From Gordonia aichiensis NBRC 108223 (GTDB lineage Bacteria; Actinomycetota; Actinomycetes; Mycobacteriales; Mycobacteriaceae): a DNA stretch of 64,000 bases. Below, in pieces: positions 27,469-36,473 of the stretch; within the stretch, counting starts at the first letter, position 1, and each line of letters starts with the position of its first letter. The stretch covers positions 25,854 to 89,853 of the forward strand of contig NZ_BANR01000013.1 of assembly GCF_000332975.1 (NCBI RefSeq), given 5' to 3'. The notes under the pieces are model-generated. The model was not told the DNA's origin. It saw only the letters and a list, made by a program, of their open reading frames with translations, and searched no databases. A program made the position numbers and the translations under genes.

Positions 27469-27921
27469 TCAGGGCATGACGACCGTGAACGGGGCAGGCG
27501 GGAACTGCAGGGGACGATCGGCCGTGAGAGTGAACCGCACCGGACCCGACCCGACGAACACATCCGCCGAGGCGACCCCCTGCTGCCACATCGATCGGTA
27601 GGTCAGCGGTCCGCCCACGACTCCGCTGCGGTGGGTGTTGAGGTTGTACCAGCGGACCGTCGCTCGCTCGGTGCACGGACTGAACGGGGTCTGACCGATC
27701 CAGTACACGTCGATGTTCGCGTGACCCCTGGCCGGCTGAACCAGCACATTGCCGGTTGCCCGACCCACGCAGGAGCTACCGAGCGCAAGCTCCTGACCGA
27801 TGGTGAAACTCTGGAACGGCTTCGCGGGGGCAGCGTTCGCGGTACCCGCCCCGAGACCGACTGCTGCTGTCACTGCGAGGCCGAGGCCGACGAGAGTGGA
27901 CGAAACACGGGAAAGCTTCAT
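27469..27921 (-). CDS. Secreted protein of unknown function
   Basis: A 150-residue protein with a clear signal peptide (basic MKLSRVSS, hydrophobic core, ANAA cleavage near residue 30). The mature part is about 120 residues, beta-rich in appearance, with two cysteines (GSSCVGR and SPCTERA) that could form a disulfide. It resembles small secreted mycobacterial/Gordonia proteins of unknown role; I do not recognise a domain. The ATG at 27921 follows AAAGGACC; the frame is open further upstream but without a signal sequence. Short tandem repeats lie directly upstream. Confidence 0.75.
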   Translation of the reverse strand: MKLSRVSSTLVGLGLAVTAAVGLGAGTANAAPAKPFQSFTIGQELALGSSCVGRATGNVLVQPARGHANIDVYWIGQTPFSPCTERATVRWYNLNTHRSGVVGGPLTYRSMWQQGVASADVFVGSGPVRFTLTADRPLQFPPAPFTVVMP

Positions 27922-28324
27922 GGCATGGTCCTTTGGTTGATGGTGACCGTGTAGTTGATGTGACCGTGTAGCTGGTGTAACCGTGACGAACGTTCCCCCT
28001 GTCATGTTCAGCGTTTCGGCGGCCTGAAGTGTTACGCCTGTCAAATCAATGAACGACCCCGACTCGAGGATCCGTCCGCGTCTCGACCACGACCCGACGG
28101 TGCCTGCGACTCCTCGCGATGTGACTTCACCGCAGGTCGTCGGCTATTCTTGACGGGTTGTCTCGGCGAGGGTGACTTGTCACCGTGATCGGCGCGACCA
28201 TCGCACATCTCCTGGTGGAACCCTCTTTCCGCAGGTGGTCGTGGATTGTCGGCCCGCGAAATCAGCGCCACGCCGAGCACCGACCACCCGGCCACCCCGT
28301 GGCCGAACCACGAAGGAGATTCAC
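27922..28324. other. 400-base intergenic region: divergent promoters of the secreted protein and rplY
   Basis: No gene is seen here. Apart from the tandem repeats at its left end it holds a possible -10 box TATTCT at 28145-28150 for rplY, which would give a leader of about 170 bases. That leader contains the small hairpin GGTGA-CTTG-TCACC (28171-28184) and ends with the ribosome binding site AAGGAG. Confidence 0.45.
27937..27988. repeat. Three tandem 17-18-bp repeats upstream of the secreted-protein gene
   Basis: On the minus strand CTACACGGTCACATCAA occurs as an 18-base variant (27937-27954), a 17-base copy (27955-27971) and a degenerate third copy (27972-27988), ending 16 bases before the start codon. 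The position suggests regulator-binding iterons or a promoter/leader feature of the secreted-protein gene. Confidence 0.65.
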
Positions 28325-28951
28325 ATGGCAACCCAGGCAAACGCACTGGCCGTCACCACCCGCACGGAGAAGGGCAAGGGCGCCGCTCGTCGCGCCCGCC
28401 GCGAGGGCAACGTGCCCGCCGTGCTCTACGGTCACGGCACCGACCCGCAACACCTCAACCTCCCGGCACGCGACTTCGCCGCGATCCTGCGTAACAACGG
28501 CACCAACGCCGTCGTCGACCTCGACATCGAGGGCACCAAGCAGCTCGCGCTGACCAAGCAGGTCGACGTCCACCCGATCCGCAACTACATCGAGCACGTC
28601 GACCTCCTCGTCATCAAGCGCGGCGAGAAGGTCACCGTCGAGGTCACCATCGTCGTCGAGGGTGACGCAGCGCCGGGCACCCTGGTCACCCAGGACGCCA
28701 ACACCGTCGAGATCGAGGCCGACGCGCTGTCGATTCCCGAGCAGATCACCGTCGACGTCGAGGGCTCCGAAGTGGGCACCTCGATCTACGCATCGGATCT
28801 CGCGCTGCCCGAGGGCGTCGACCTGATCACCGACCCGGAGACGCTGATTGTGGCCGTCAACGAGGCGACCACCGCCGCCGAGCTCGAGGAAGAGACCGAC
28901 GAGGAGCAGGCAGAAGCCGACGCCGCCGCTGCGGAGGCCGAGGCCGAGTAA
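28325..28951 (+). CDS. rplY: 50S ribosomal protein L25 (CTC/TL5 form)
   Basis: A 208-residue 5S-rRNA-binding ribosomal protein. The N-terminal L25 domain ([26 protein letters not shown]) is followed by the CTC-type C-terminal beta domain and an acidic Glu/Ala-rich tail. Ribosome binding site AAGGAG lies eight bases before the ATG. It is followed at 44 bases by pth, an association conserved in actinobacteria. Confidence 0.96.
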   Translation: MATQANALAVTTRTEKGKGAARRARREGNVPAVLYGHGTDPQHLNLPARDFAAILRNNGTNAVVDLDIEGTKQLALTKQVDVHPIRNYIEHVDLLVIKRGEKVTVEVTIVVEGDAAPGTLVTQDANTVEIEADALSIPEQITVDVEGSEVGTSIYASDLALPEGVDLITDPETLIVAVNEATTAAELEEETDEEQAEADAAAAEAEAE

Positions 28952-28995
28952 TCCGGCTTCTGCGACGCCCCGCTCCCCTCCAACAAACAGGACCC

Positions 28996-29562
28996 ATGAA
29001 ACTCGTTGTCGGATTAGGCAATCCGGGCCCCAAGTACGAGCGGACGCGTCACAACATCGGCGCGATGGTCGCAGACCATCTCGTCACGACGGCCGGCGAA
29101 CGGTGGAAGGTGCACAAGCGCTCAGGCGCGATGGTCGCACCGATCACCCTCGCCGGCCAGTCGGTGTTGGTGGCACGTGCGCGCACGTACATGAACACCA
29201 CGGGCCGCGAGATCGGCCCACTCGCGAAGTTTTATTCGATCGGGCCGTCGGACCTCATCGTGCTGCACGACGAACTCGACATCGACTTCGGATCCGTCCG
29301 ACTCAAGCTCGGCGGCGGCGAAGGCGGGCACAACGGGCTGCGCTCGATCAGCCAGGCGGTCGGATCGCGTGACTACTACCGCGTGCGATTGGGCATCGGC
29401 CGACCACCCGGCCGTCAGGATCCCGCCGACTACGTCCTCAAACCCTTCCCGTCGGCTGCACGAGCCGACGTCGAATTACTGATCCAGCACGGCGCCGACG
29501 CCACGGAGTCTCTGATTTCCTCTGGTCTCGAAGCCGCGCAGAACGTCGTCCATACCTGGTGA
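28996..29562 (+). CDS. pth: Peptidyl-tRNA hydrolase
   Basis: A 188-residue enzyme that frees tRNA from drop-off peptidyl-tRNA. The active site is intact: Asn9 in [10 protein letters not shown], His19 in RTRHNIG and Asp92 in VLHDELD; the region [15 protein letters not shown] is the peptide/tRNA-binding loop. Length is normal. It follows rplY in the same transcription unit. Confidence 0.96.
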   Translation: MKLVVGLGNPGPKYERTRHNIGAMVADHLVTTAGERWKVHKRSGAMVAPITLAGQSVLVARARTYMNTTGREIGPLAKFYSIGPSDLIVLHDELDIDFGSVRLKLGGGEGGHNGLRSISQAVGSRDYYRVRLGIGRPPGRQDPADYVLKPFPSAARADVELLIQHGADATESLISSGLEAAQNVVHTW

Positions 29563-29678
29563 CACGGGTCGTCGACGGCGTCGGGTCCCCAGCGTGAGCG
29601 TCCCGTCACAGGCCTGACGCATACCGCCCGCGTTCTCGACCCGCAGCGCGCGAGCCGCCTCGGTGCGACGATGGGCAG

Positions 29679-31499
29679 ATGTCGGACGCCACGCTGAGCC
29701 TGATCGTCCTCGGCGTGACGGTTGTGCTTTTCGTCGTCAACAGGCTGCCGGTCGGACTCGTCGCGATCGGTTCCGCGCTCGCCCTGTACTTTCTCGGACT
29801 CGTCGATGTCGAGGGTCTGACCTCGGGACTCGGTCAGAGTGTCATCGCCTTCATCGCCGCGCTGTTCGTGATCAGCGAGGGACTCGACGCCTCGGGAATC
29901 ACAGCCTGGCTGGGCGGAGTACTGGCGCGCGTGGCGGGCCGGACGCGAACTCGGGTCGTTCTGGCCATCATGGTGTTGGCCGCGGTACTCAGTCCGCTGA
30001 TCACGATCAACGGGGCGGCCGCAGCGTTGGTCCCGGTCAGCGTCGCCGTCGCCCGACGCGCGTCTCTGTCGCCTTCCCGAGTCCTGCTGCCTCTCGCATT
30101 CGCTGCCAGCGCCGGTTCGCTGCTTACCCTCAGCGGAAGTCCGGTGAACGTCATCATCGACGAGACCGCCACCGAGCAAACAGGCTCCCCCATCGGCTAT
30201 TTCGGCTTCTCGCTCATCGGCGTACCACTCGTCGTGGTGACGCTGGTCGTCATCGCGCTCGTGGGCGACCGGCTGATTCCGCGACGAGAATCGCAGTCAC
30301 TACCCGAGGATTTCAGCAGATACCAGCACGACGTCGTCGACCATTACGAACTGTCCGGGCTCGCGACGACCGGTGTGCGTACGTTTCGCCTCCACGTCGG
30401 TCCCGCGTCGCCACTCGTCGGCAAGACAGTCCGCGCTGCGATCACCGACGACGCGATCGATACAGTCGCCGGCCAGTCCGCACGCGGTCGGGTACTGAGT
30501 TCGACGCACCGCCTCGAACCGTCGGACGTCCTCGTCGTCTCGGGTGTGGGGACCGCGGTTCAGACGCTCGCACGCGAGGCCGACCTCACCGTCGAGGACA
30601 CCATCGGCAGGCGCACGGGTCTCATCAACCGCGACAACGGAATCTGCGAATTGGTGATCCCGCCACGCTCGTCGTGGATTGGGCGACCCGCGTTCGGCGG
30701 CATGGTACGCGCGGAGGACGGCCTGCTCGTGTTGTCGGTACGCCGACGCAACGACGACGTCACCTCGCGGGAGAACGCACTGCACGAGGGCGATGCGCTA
30801 CTGGTGTACGGCCCGTGGGCTGCTCTCGACGCCCTGGCCGACGACCGCGACGTCCTGGTGGTTGCATCGTCGGAAACCGTTCGGCGCCAAACCGTTCCGC
30901 TCGGCCGGAGCGCTCCGCGCGCGGCGATCATCCTGATCGCGACGATCGCACTGCTCGCCAGCGGAGCCGTACCACCGGTCGTCGCAGGGTTGCTCGGCGC
31001 GGGGGCGATGGTGTTGTTCCGCGTGCTCTCGAGTGAACAGGCCTACCGCGCGGTCCCGTGGGCGACACTCGTGCTGATCGCCGCGCTGATCCCGATGTCG
31101 TCGGCGATCACCAGCAGCGGTGGTGCCGAACTGATCGCACGACCGATCGTCGACCTCGTCTCCGGGCACAGCGCGTACCTCCTTCTCGCGATGCTCTTCG
31201 TGTTGACTGCCGTGCTCGGGCAGTTCATCTCGAACGTGGCCACAGCGCTGATCGTCATTCCCATCGCGCTCGTCGCGGCGGCCGATGTCGGAGTCGACGC
31301 CCGCACCGTACTCATGGTGGTGTGTGTCGCCGCGGCAGCGTCGCTGCTCACACCCATCGCTACCCCGGCGAACATGATCGTGATGAATCCGGGTGGTTAT
31401 CGGTTCGGTGATTACTGGCGGCTCGGGATCGTGCTGATGGTCTGCTGGCTGATCGTCGCGGTGACGCTGGTCCCGGTGTTCTGGCCGATCGACGGCTGA
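29679..31499 (+). CDS. SLC13/CitM-type membrane transporter with two RCK-C (TrkA-C) domains
   Basis: A 606-residue protein. Hydrophobic helices at about residues 1-200 and 400-606 form a divided ion-transporter superfamily fold (ISEGLDASGITAWLGG, ITINGAAAALVPV, FISNVATALIVIPI). Between them (about residues 210-385) are two RCK-C modules (GPASPLVGKTVRAAI and IPPRSSWIGRPAFGG), which in relatives bind regulatory ligands. Substrates in the family include sulfate, dicarboxylates and other anions; not assignable here. It is monocistronic, 116 bases after pth. Confidence 0.87.
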   Translation: MSDATLSLIVLGVTVVLFVVNRLPVGLVAIGSALALYFLGLVDVEGLTSGLGQSVIAFIAALFVISEGLDASGITAWLGGVLARVAGRTRTRVVLAIMVLAAVLSPLITINGAAAALVPVSVAVARRASLSPSRVLLPLAFAASAGSLLTLSGSPVNVIIDETATEQTGSPIGYFGFSLIGVPLVVVTLVVIALVGDRLIPRRESQSLPEDFSRYQHDVVDHYELSGLATTGVRTFRLHVGPASPLVGKTVRAAITDDAIDTVAGQSARGRVLSSTHRLEPSDVLVVSGVGTAVQTLAREADLTVEDTIGRRTGLINRDNGICELVIPPRSSWIGRPAFGGMVRAEDGLLVLSVRRRNDDVTSRENALHEGDALLVYGPWAALDALADDRDVLVVASSETVRRQTVPLGRSAPRAAIILIATIALLASGAVPPVVAGLLGAGAMVLFRVLSSEQAYRAVPWATLVLIAALIPMSSAITSSGGAELIARPIVDLVSGHSAYLLLAMLFVLTAVLGQFISNVATALIVIPIALVAAADVGVDARTVLMVVCVAAAASLLTPIATPANMIVMNPGGYRFGDYWRLGIVLMVCWLIVAVTLVPVFWPIDG

Positions 31500-31635
31500 C
31501 TGGTCGAGCCGCCGAGCCCGCCGCTCGACGCGGCGATTCCAGGTGTCCTTCCGGACGCGTGGTCGGCGCGCCTACACTTTCTGCCGAGGGTCGGCGCCGG
31601 GCTGCGACCACGTACTTGTCAAAAGGGAGTTTCTT

Positions 31636-32706
31636 GTGAGCGTCATCGCCGCCAACACGGGCCATCAGAACGTCGCGATGTTGGGCATCGGCGCATACCG
31701 ACCACAGCGTCTGGTCAGCAATGACGAGGTATGCGAGGTCCTCGACAGCTCCGATGAGTGGATCTTCGAGCGCAGCGGTGTCCGCAATCGACGCTGGATC
31801 AGCGGCGACGAGTCGGCGCGGTCGATGGCCGCAGCTGCGGCCGAGCGCGCCATCGAGAACTCGGGCATCGCCAAGGAGAAGATCGGCGCGCTGATCCTGG
31901 CCACCAACAGCTGGAAGACGAAGATCCCGCACGGCGGCCCCATCGTCGCCTACGACATCGGCCTCAACGGCATTCCGGCCTACGACATCGCTGCCGGCTG
32001 CGGCGGCTTCGGCTACGCGCTCGGCGTTGCCGCCGACACCGTGCGCGCAGGTTCTGCCGAGTACGTGCTGGTTGTCGGCGTCGAGACGATGTCGGTCGTC
32101 ATGGAGCCCACCGACCGCAACACCGCTTTCATCTTCGGCGACGGAGCCGGTGCCGTCGTGGTGGGGCCGAGTGAGGCGAACGGGATCTCGCCGACCGTCT
32201 GGGGCTCCGACGGGGAGAACGCCGAGGCCATCGGTCAGAACTACGACATTCCCGAGTACATGGACCGCGCGCAGGAGTATCAGCACAAGGACCCGGAGAC
32301 CGATCCCGTCGGCCGCATGGTGGTCACGATGCAGGGCCCGCGCGTCTTCCGTTGGGCAGCCATCACGCTGCCCAAGGCGCTGACGTCGGTGATCGAGCGG
32401 TCCGGCATCAGCGCCGACGACATTGAGGTCTTCGTCCCCCACCAGGCGAACGCCCGCATCAACGAGTTGATGAAGAAGAACCTCGGCTTCCCCGACGATA
32501 TGCCGATGGCCAACGACATCGAGAACACGGGCAACACGTCGGCAGCGTCGATCCCGCTCGCCATGGAGGAGATGCTCGCAACCGGCAAGGCCAAGGGCGG
32601 CCAGACCGCGCTGCTGCTCGGGTTCGGTGCGGGTCTCTCCTACGCCGGGGCCGTCGTGACGCTGCCCCCGGCGCCGAAGGTGAGCAGCTTCGACGACCTC
32701 GGGTAA
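31636..32706 (+). CDS. 3-oxoacyl-ACP synthase III-like thiolase-fold enzyme, copy 1
   Basis: A 356-residue KAS III-type condensing enzyme. The Cys-His-Asn triad is complete: Cys122 in AAGCGGFGYAL, His269 in PHQANARI and Asn300 in [11 protein letters not shown]. Compared with copy 2 it has about eleven extra residues before the His segment and a longer C-terminus. The GTG start at 31636 has a good ribosome binding site (AAAAGGGAG); upstream frame extension lacks one. KAS III enzymes start fatty-acid synthesis or make specialised acyl chains; no acyl carrier protein or other lipid gene is adjacent. The last 41 bases of its coding tail are duplicated just downstream. A TACACT -10 box lies at about 31573. 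Confidence 0.88.
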   Translation: MSVIAANTGHQNVAMLGIGAYRPQRLVSNDEVCEVLDSSDEWIFERSGVRNRRWISGDESARSMAAAAAERAIENSGIAKEKIGALILATNSWKTKIPHGGPIVAYDIGLNGIPAYDIAAGCGGFGYALGVAADTVRAGSAEYVLVVGVETMSVVMEPTDRNTAFIFGDGAGAVVVGPSEANGISPTVWGSDGENAEAIGQNYDIPEYMDRAQEYQHKDPETDPVGRMVVTMQGPRVFRWAAITLPKALTSVIERSGISADDIEVFVPHQANARINELMKKNLGFPDDMPMANDIENTGNTSAASIPLAMEEMLATGKAKGGQTALLLGFGAGLSYAGAVVTLPPAPKVSSFDDLG

Positions 32707-32750
32707 CACCGTGACGCTGCCCCCGGCGCCCAAGGTGAGCAGCTTCGACG
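32655..32750 (+). repeat. Duplicated tail of the first KAS III gene
   Basis: The 41 bases at 32655-32695, coding the last part of the first KAS III protein, recur at 32710-32750 with one mismatch, a period of 55 bases. The second copy keeps the reading frame (TLPPAPKVSSFDAGSR then stop) but has no gene in front. It looks like a local duplication or the remnant tail of a lost extra gene copy. Confidence 0.9.
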
Positions 32751-32775
32751 CCGGTTCGCGCTGACCGCGTCGTTC

Positions 32776-32817
32776 CGTATGACGCTAGCTCCGATACTCC
32801 GGTGGATCTGTCATACG
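32776..32817. promoter_or_regulatory. Inverted repeat CGTATGAC-N26-GTCATACG before the second KAS III gene
   Basis: Two perfect 8-base inverted arms lie 92-133 bases upstream of the second KAS III start. They could be paired half-sites for a regulator or the base of a leader hairpin. Motif-level evidence only. Confidence 0.35.
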
Positions 32818-32908
32818 CATCGTCGACGTCGTACCGGCGCGCACCTACTTCCGAGTAGCGCCGCGATGTGAGACGGTCTATGTCGGGTCGCATAGCGGAA
32901 GGACACCC

Positions 32909-33925
32909 ATGGCAACCATCGCGGACAGGTCGGGCACCAACAACATCGGGATGCTGAGCATCGGGGCATACCGGCCCGAACGCGTCGTCACCAACGACGA
33001 GATCTGCGAGTACATCGACTCCTCTGACGAGTGGATCTACACCCGTACCGGCATCAAGACCCGACGCTTTGCGCGCCGCGACGAGGACGTCGTTGAGATG
33101 GGAATCAAGGCTGGACGCACAGCCATCGCCAACGCTCTGCTGTCCGGCTCCGACATCGACGCCGTCATCCTGGCCACCAACACCCACCTGCTGATGACCC
33201 CGGCCGGCGCGACCAAGGTGGCGACCGAGCTCGGCGCCAATGGCGTACCGGCGTTCGACGTGACCGTCGGCTGCGCCGGATTCGGCTACGGCATGGCCCT
33301 GGCAGCCGACATGGTGCGCGGCGGTAGCGCCACGCACGTGCTGGTGATCGGCGCCGAACAACTCTCGGTCACCCTCGACATGACCGACCGCAGCAACTGC
33401 TTCATCTTCGGCGACGGCGCAGGCGCCGTGGTCGTTGGCCCGACCGACGACCAGCAGCTCGGACCGGTCATCTGGGGCAGCGACGGCACCCAGTACGACG
33501 CCATCCGCCAGGACATCGACTGGGTCACCTTCCTCGACAGCGACCGCACCCAACGGCCCTACGTCCGCCTACAGGGCACAGCCGTGTTCCGCTGGGCAGC
33601 GTTCGAGATGGGAAAGGTTGCGCAGCGCGCACTCGAGGCGGCCAAGATCGGTTCCGAGGACCTCGACGTCTTCGTGCCGCACCAGGCCAACACCCGAATC
33701 AACGACCTCCTCGCCAAGACTCTGCACCTCCCCGAGGGCACCCCGGTGGCCAACGACATCGAACACACCGGCAACACGTCGGCGGCGTCGATTCCGCTCG
33801 CCATGGAGGACCTGCTCTCGACCGGCAAGGCCAAGCCCGGCGACACCGCGCTCCTCCTCGGCTACGGGGCAGGCCTCAGCTACGCGGCGCAGGTCGTCAA
33901 GATGCCGCCGGTTCCGTTCGAGTAG
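32909..33925 (+). CDS. 3-oxoacyl-ACP synthase III-like thiolase-fold enzyme, copy 2
   Basis: A 338-residue paralogue of the preceding gene, in tandem. Active-site residues are Cys122 ([10 protein letters not shown]), His258 (PHQANTRI) and Asn289 ([11 protein letters not shown]). The two proteins share long matches (for example [14 protein letters not shown] and [14 protein letters not shown]) but differ through much of the N-terminal half, so the duplication is not recent. A ribosome binding site (GCGGAAGGA) precedes the ATG. The 200-base gap from copy 1 carries its own candidate regulatory repeat, so the two may be separately controlled. The acyl substrates are unknown. Confidence 0.88.
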   Translation: MATIADRSGTNNIGMLSIGAYRPERVVTNDEICEYIDSSDEWIYTRTGIKTRRFARRDEDVVEMGIKAGRTAIANALLSGSDIDAVILATNTHLLMTPAGATKVATELGANGVPAFDVTVGCAGFGYGMALAADMVRGGSATHVLVIGAEQLSVTLDMTDRSNCFIFGDGAGAVVVGPTDDQQLGPVIWGSDGTQYDAIRQDIDWVTFLDSDRTQRPYVRLQGTAVFRWAAFEMGKVAQRALEAAKIGSEDLDVFVPHQANTRINDLLAKTLHLPEGTPVANDIEHTGNTSAASIPLAMEDLLSTGKAKPGDTALLLGYGAGLSYAAQVVKMPPVPFE

Positions 33926-33973
33926 CAATTGCGCTGAGCAGGGTCGACCAGGCCGACGCGTCGCTGGCGGCAT

Positions 33974-33998
33974 GCGAGCGTTTTGCTCCGACGCTCGC
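33974..33998. terminator. Hairpin between the second KAS III gene and prfC
   Basis: GCGAGCG/CGCTCGC pair around an 11-base loop that contains TTTT, 48 bases after the KAS III stop and 20 bases before the prfC start. It could end the KAS III transcript or sit in the prfC promoter region. Confidence 0.35.
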
Positions 33999-34018
33999 CC
34001 GGCCAGTACCCTCGTCTG

Positions 34019-35629
34019 GTGAGTTCTGACGCGCGTGAGCTGCGGCTCGAGGCCCAGCGTCGACGTACCTTCGCCATCATCTCCCACCCCGACGCGGGTA
34101 AGTCGACGATGACCGAGGCGCTCGCGCTGCACGCGCACGTGATCAGCGAGGCAGGCGCCATCCACGGCAAGGCCGGACGCAAGTCGACGGTGTCGGACTG
34201 GATGGAGATGGAGAAGGCGCGCGGCATCTCCGTGAGTTCGACAGCGCTGCAGTTCAACTACGCACTCGAGGGCACGGACGGCCCTGGCGCGGTGATCAAC
34301 CTCGTCGACACCCCGGGCCACGCCGACTTCTCCGAGGACACCTATCGCGTCCTCACCGCGGTCGACGCCGCGGTGATGCTGATCGACGCCGCCAAGGGCC
34401 TCGAACCCCAGACACTCAAGCTGTTCCAGGTGTGTCGCCACCGCGGCATCCCGGTCATCACCGTCATCAACAAGTGGGACCGCCCCGGCCGGACGCCGCT
34501 GGAGCTGATCGACGAGATCAGCGAGCGCATCGGATTGATCCCCACTCCCCTGTTCCTGCCCGTTGGCATCGCAGGCGACTTCCGCGGGCTCCTCGACCGG
34601 CGCACCGGCGAGTACATCCACTTCACCCGGACCGCGGGCGGCGCGAAGATCGCACCGGAGGAACTACTCGACGCCGACGCCGCGCTCGACCGTGAGGGCG
34701 ACGCGTGGATCGCGGCGGTCGAAGAGAGCGAACTGCTCTCCGAGATGGGCCAGGACCACGACGAGGAGTTGTTCCTCGCCGGCCAGACGTCGCCGATGAT
34801 CTTCGCCTCGGCCATGCTGAATTTCGGTGTGCGCCAATTGCTCGACGCTCTCGTCGCACTCGCTCCCGCACCGTCGGGTCGTACCGGAATCGATGGAACC
34901 GTCCGCGAGGTCACCGACCCGTTCAGCGCGGTCGTGTTCAAGGTCCAGGCGGGCATGGACTCCAGCCATCGCGACCGGCTGGCCTTCATGCGCATCGTCA
35001 GCGGCGAGTTCGAGCGCGGCATGGTCGTCACCCACGCGCAGACCGGAAAACCGTTCGCCACCAAGTATGCCCACACAGTGGTCGGCCGCGACCGTTCGAC
35101 GGTCGACACCGCCTACCCCGGCGACGTCGTAGGTCTCGTCAACGCGACGGCACTCGCCCCGGGCGACACCCTCTACGACGGTCCGCGTGTCCAGTACCCA
35201 CCGATCCCCTCCTTTGCGCCAGAACACTTTTCGACGCTGCGCGTCACCACCGCCGACAAGTACAAGCAGTTCCGCAAGGCCATGGATCAACTCGACAGCG
35301 AGGGCGTCGTGCAGGTGCTTCGCAACGACACCCGCGGCGACGCCTCGCCGGTGCTCGCCGCCGTCGGCCCGATGCAGTTCGAGGTGGTCACCGCACGGAT
35401 GAAGACCGAGTTCAACGTCGACACCGTGATCGAGCCACTCGGATACAGTCTCGCCAGACGCACGGACGCCGACAGCGCAGCGGAACTCAACCGCCAGCGT
35501 GGCGTCGAGGTTTTCACGCGCACCGACGGCGCGATGCTCGCTCTGTTCAGCGACAAGTGGCGGCTGCAGTACATCGAGAAGGAACACGGCGACCTCACGC
35601 TCGAACCGCTTGTCGCGACCGCTGATTGA
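34019..35629 (+). CDS. prfC: Peptide chain release factor 3
   Basis: A 536-residue translational GTPase that recycles RF1/RF2. The G1 motif ISHPDAGKST (residues 21-30), G3 DTPGHADF and G4 NKWD are present, with RF3-specific AGAIHGKAGRKSTVSDWMEM after G1 and MDQLDSEGVVQVLRNDTR in the C-terminal domains. Length fits RF3. The start is GTG without a ribosome binding site and with an AGTACCCT-like -10 region just upstream, which suggests a leaderless mRNA (inference). A lipoprotein gene begins three bases after the stop. Confidence 0.94.
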   Translation: MSSDARELRLEAQRRRTFAIISHPDAGKSTMTEALALHAHVISEAGAIHGKAGRKSTVSDWMEMEKARGISVSSTALQFNYALEGTDGPGAVINLVDTPGHADFSEDTYRVLTAVDAAVMLIDAAKGLEPQTLKLFQVCRHRGIPVITVINKWDRPGRTPLELIDEISERIGLIPTPLFLPVGIAGDFRGLLDRRTGEYIHFTRTAGGAKIAPEELLDADAALDREGDAWIAAVEESELLSEMGQDHDEELFLAGQTSPMIFASAMLNFGVRQLLDALVALAPAPSGRTGIDGTVREVTDPFSAVVFKVQAGMDSSHRDRLAFMRIVSGEFERGMVVTHAQTGKPFATKYAHTVVGRDRSTVDTAYPGDVVGLVNATALAPGDTLYDGPRVQYPPIPSFAPEHFSTLRVTTADKYKQFRKAMDQLDSEGVVQVLRNDTRGDASPVLAAVGPMQFEVVTARMKTEFNVDTVIEPLGYSLARRTDADSAAELNRQRGVEVFTRTDGAMLALFSDKWRLQYIEKEHGDLTLEPLVATAD

Positions 35630-35632
35630 CCG

Positions 35633-36469
35633 GTGCGGACAGTCGAAACGGTGACTCGCACATCAAGCCGACGGGGCCGTCTCCCCGCGGTGCACGGCAC
35701 GCGCAGCGTGCGGACCGGCGTCGTGGCCATCGCGGCGGCCGCGCTCACGTCGACCATCGCCGCGTGCTCCGACTCGACGTCGGCGACCCGCGCGGCACAG
35801 TCGTCGTCGGCGGTAGCCGCGGCCTCCGCCCCGCAGGACCCTGCTCGGTGTACCGAGAAGCCGCCCTCGGGAACCATTGACCGGCAGGGCTTCGATCTCA
35901 GCTTCACGCGCGGACAGATTCTCATCGCGTCCGGGCAGACCACTGCATCACCCAGCGCACAGGAGGGCCGGACCGCGCTGCCCGCGACGTCGGCCGCGCA
36001 GCAGATGTCTTCTGCGCCAGCGTGTTACGAGTTCGCTCGGTGGGGTCAGCCGAAGCCGGACGTACCCCCCGACACCCTGCTGTTCGTGTTCAAGGGCGAC
36101 GGCACCGACGGCGCGCAGATCGAGTTCCCCGTCGGCGAGCTGACCGGCGAACACCTCCCACCGACCGACGGTCCACGTCCACCCGTCGGTCCGCTCACGG
36201 CCCCGATCACCGCGAGCGTCGGTCTCTCAGAGAGGGGCATGTACCGGTCGTCATCGGCATGTAGGTTGACGGTGACAGCGATGTCGTCGAAACGAGCCGC
36301 GGGTTCGTTCGAGTGTCCCGAATCGGTTGCGTCCGCACAGAATCCGCTCGCCCCCGACGACGATGTGCCATTCGATGACGAGGGCACGACATCCACCGGC
36401 ACACCGGCGCCCGATACAGCGTCGCAGCGTCCGGTCAGACTAACCGGATGGTTTGATCTGCGACCGTGA
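35633..36469 (+). CDS. Lipoprotein of unknown function
   Basis: A 278-residue protein with a basic N-terminal region, a hydrophobic stretch and a lipobox (TIAAC) with the lipidated Cys at residue 45 if the GTG at 35633 is used; a second in-frame GTG at 35651 gives a shorter leader. The mature part is Ser/Ala/Pro-rich with three further cysteines and no domain I recognise. It starts three bases after prfC and converges with the hydratase-family gene four bases on. The signal sequence is convincing but the product is otherwise a hypothetical protein. Confidence 0.75.
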   Translation: MRTVETVTRTSSRRGRLPAVHGTRSVRTGVVAIAAAALTSTIAACSDSTSATRAAQSSSAVAAASAPQDPARCTEKPPSGTIDRQGFDLSFTRGQILIASGQTTASPSAQEGRTALPATSAAQQMSSAPACYEFARWGQPKPDVPPDTLLFVFKGDGTDGAQIEFPVGELTGEHLPPTDGPRPPVGPLTAPITASVGLSERGMYRSSSACRLTVTAMSSKRAAGSFECPESVASAQNPLAPDDDVPFDDEGTTSTGTPAPDTASQRPVRLTGWFDLRP

Positions 36470-36473
36470 TCGT

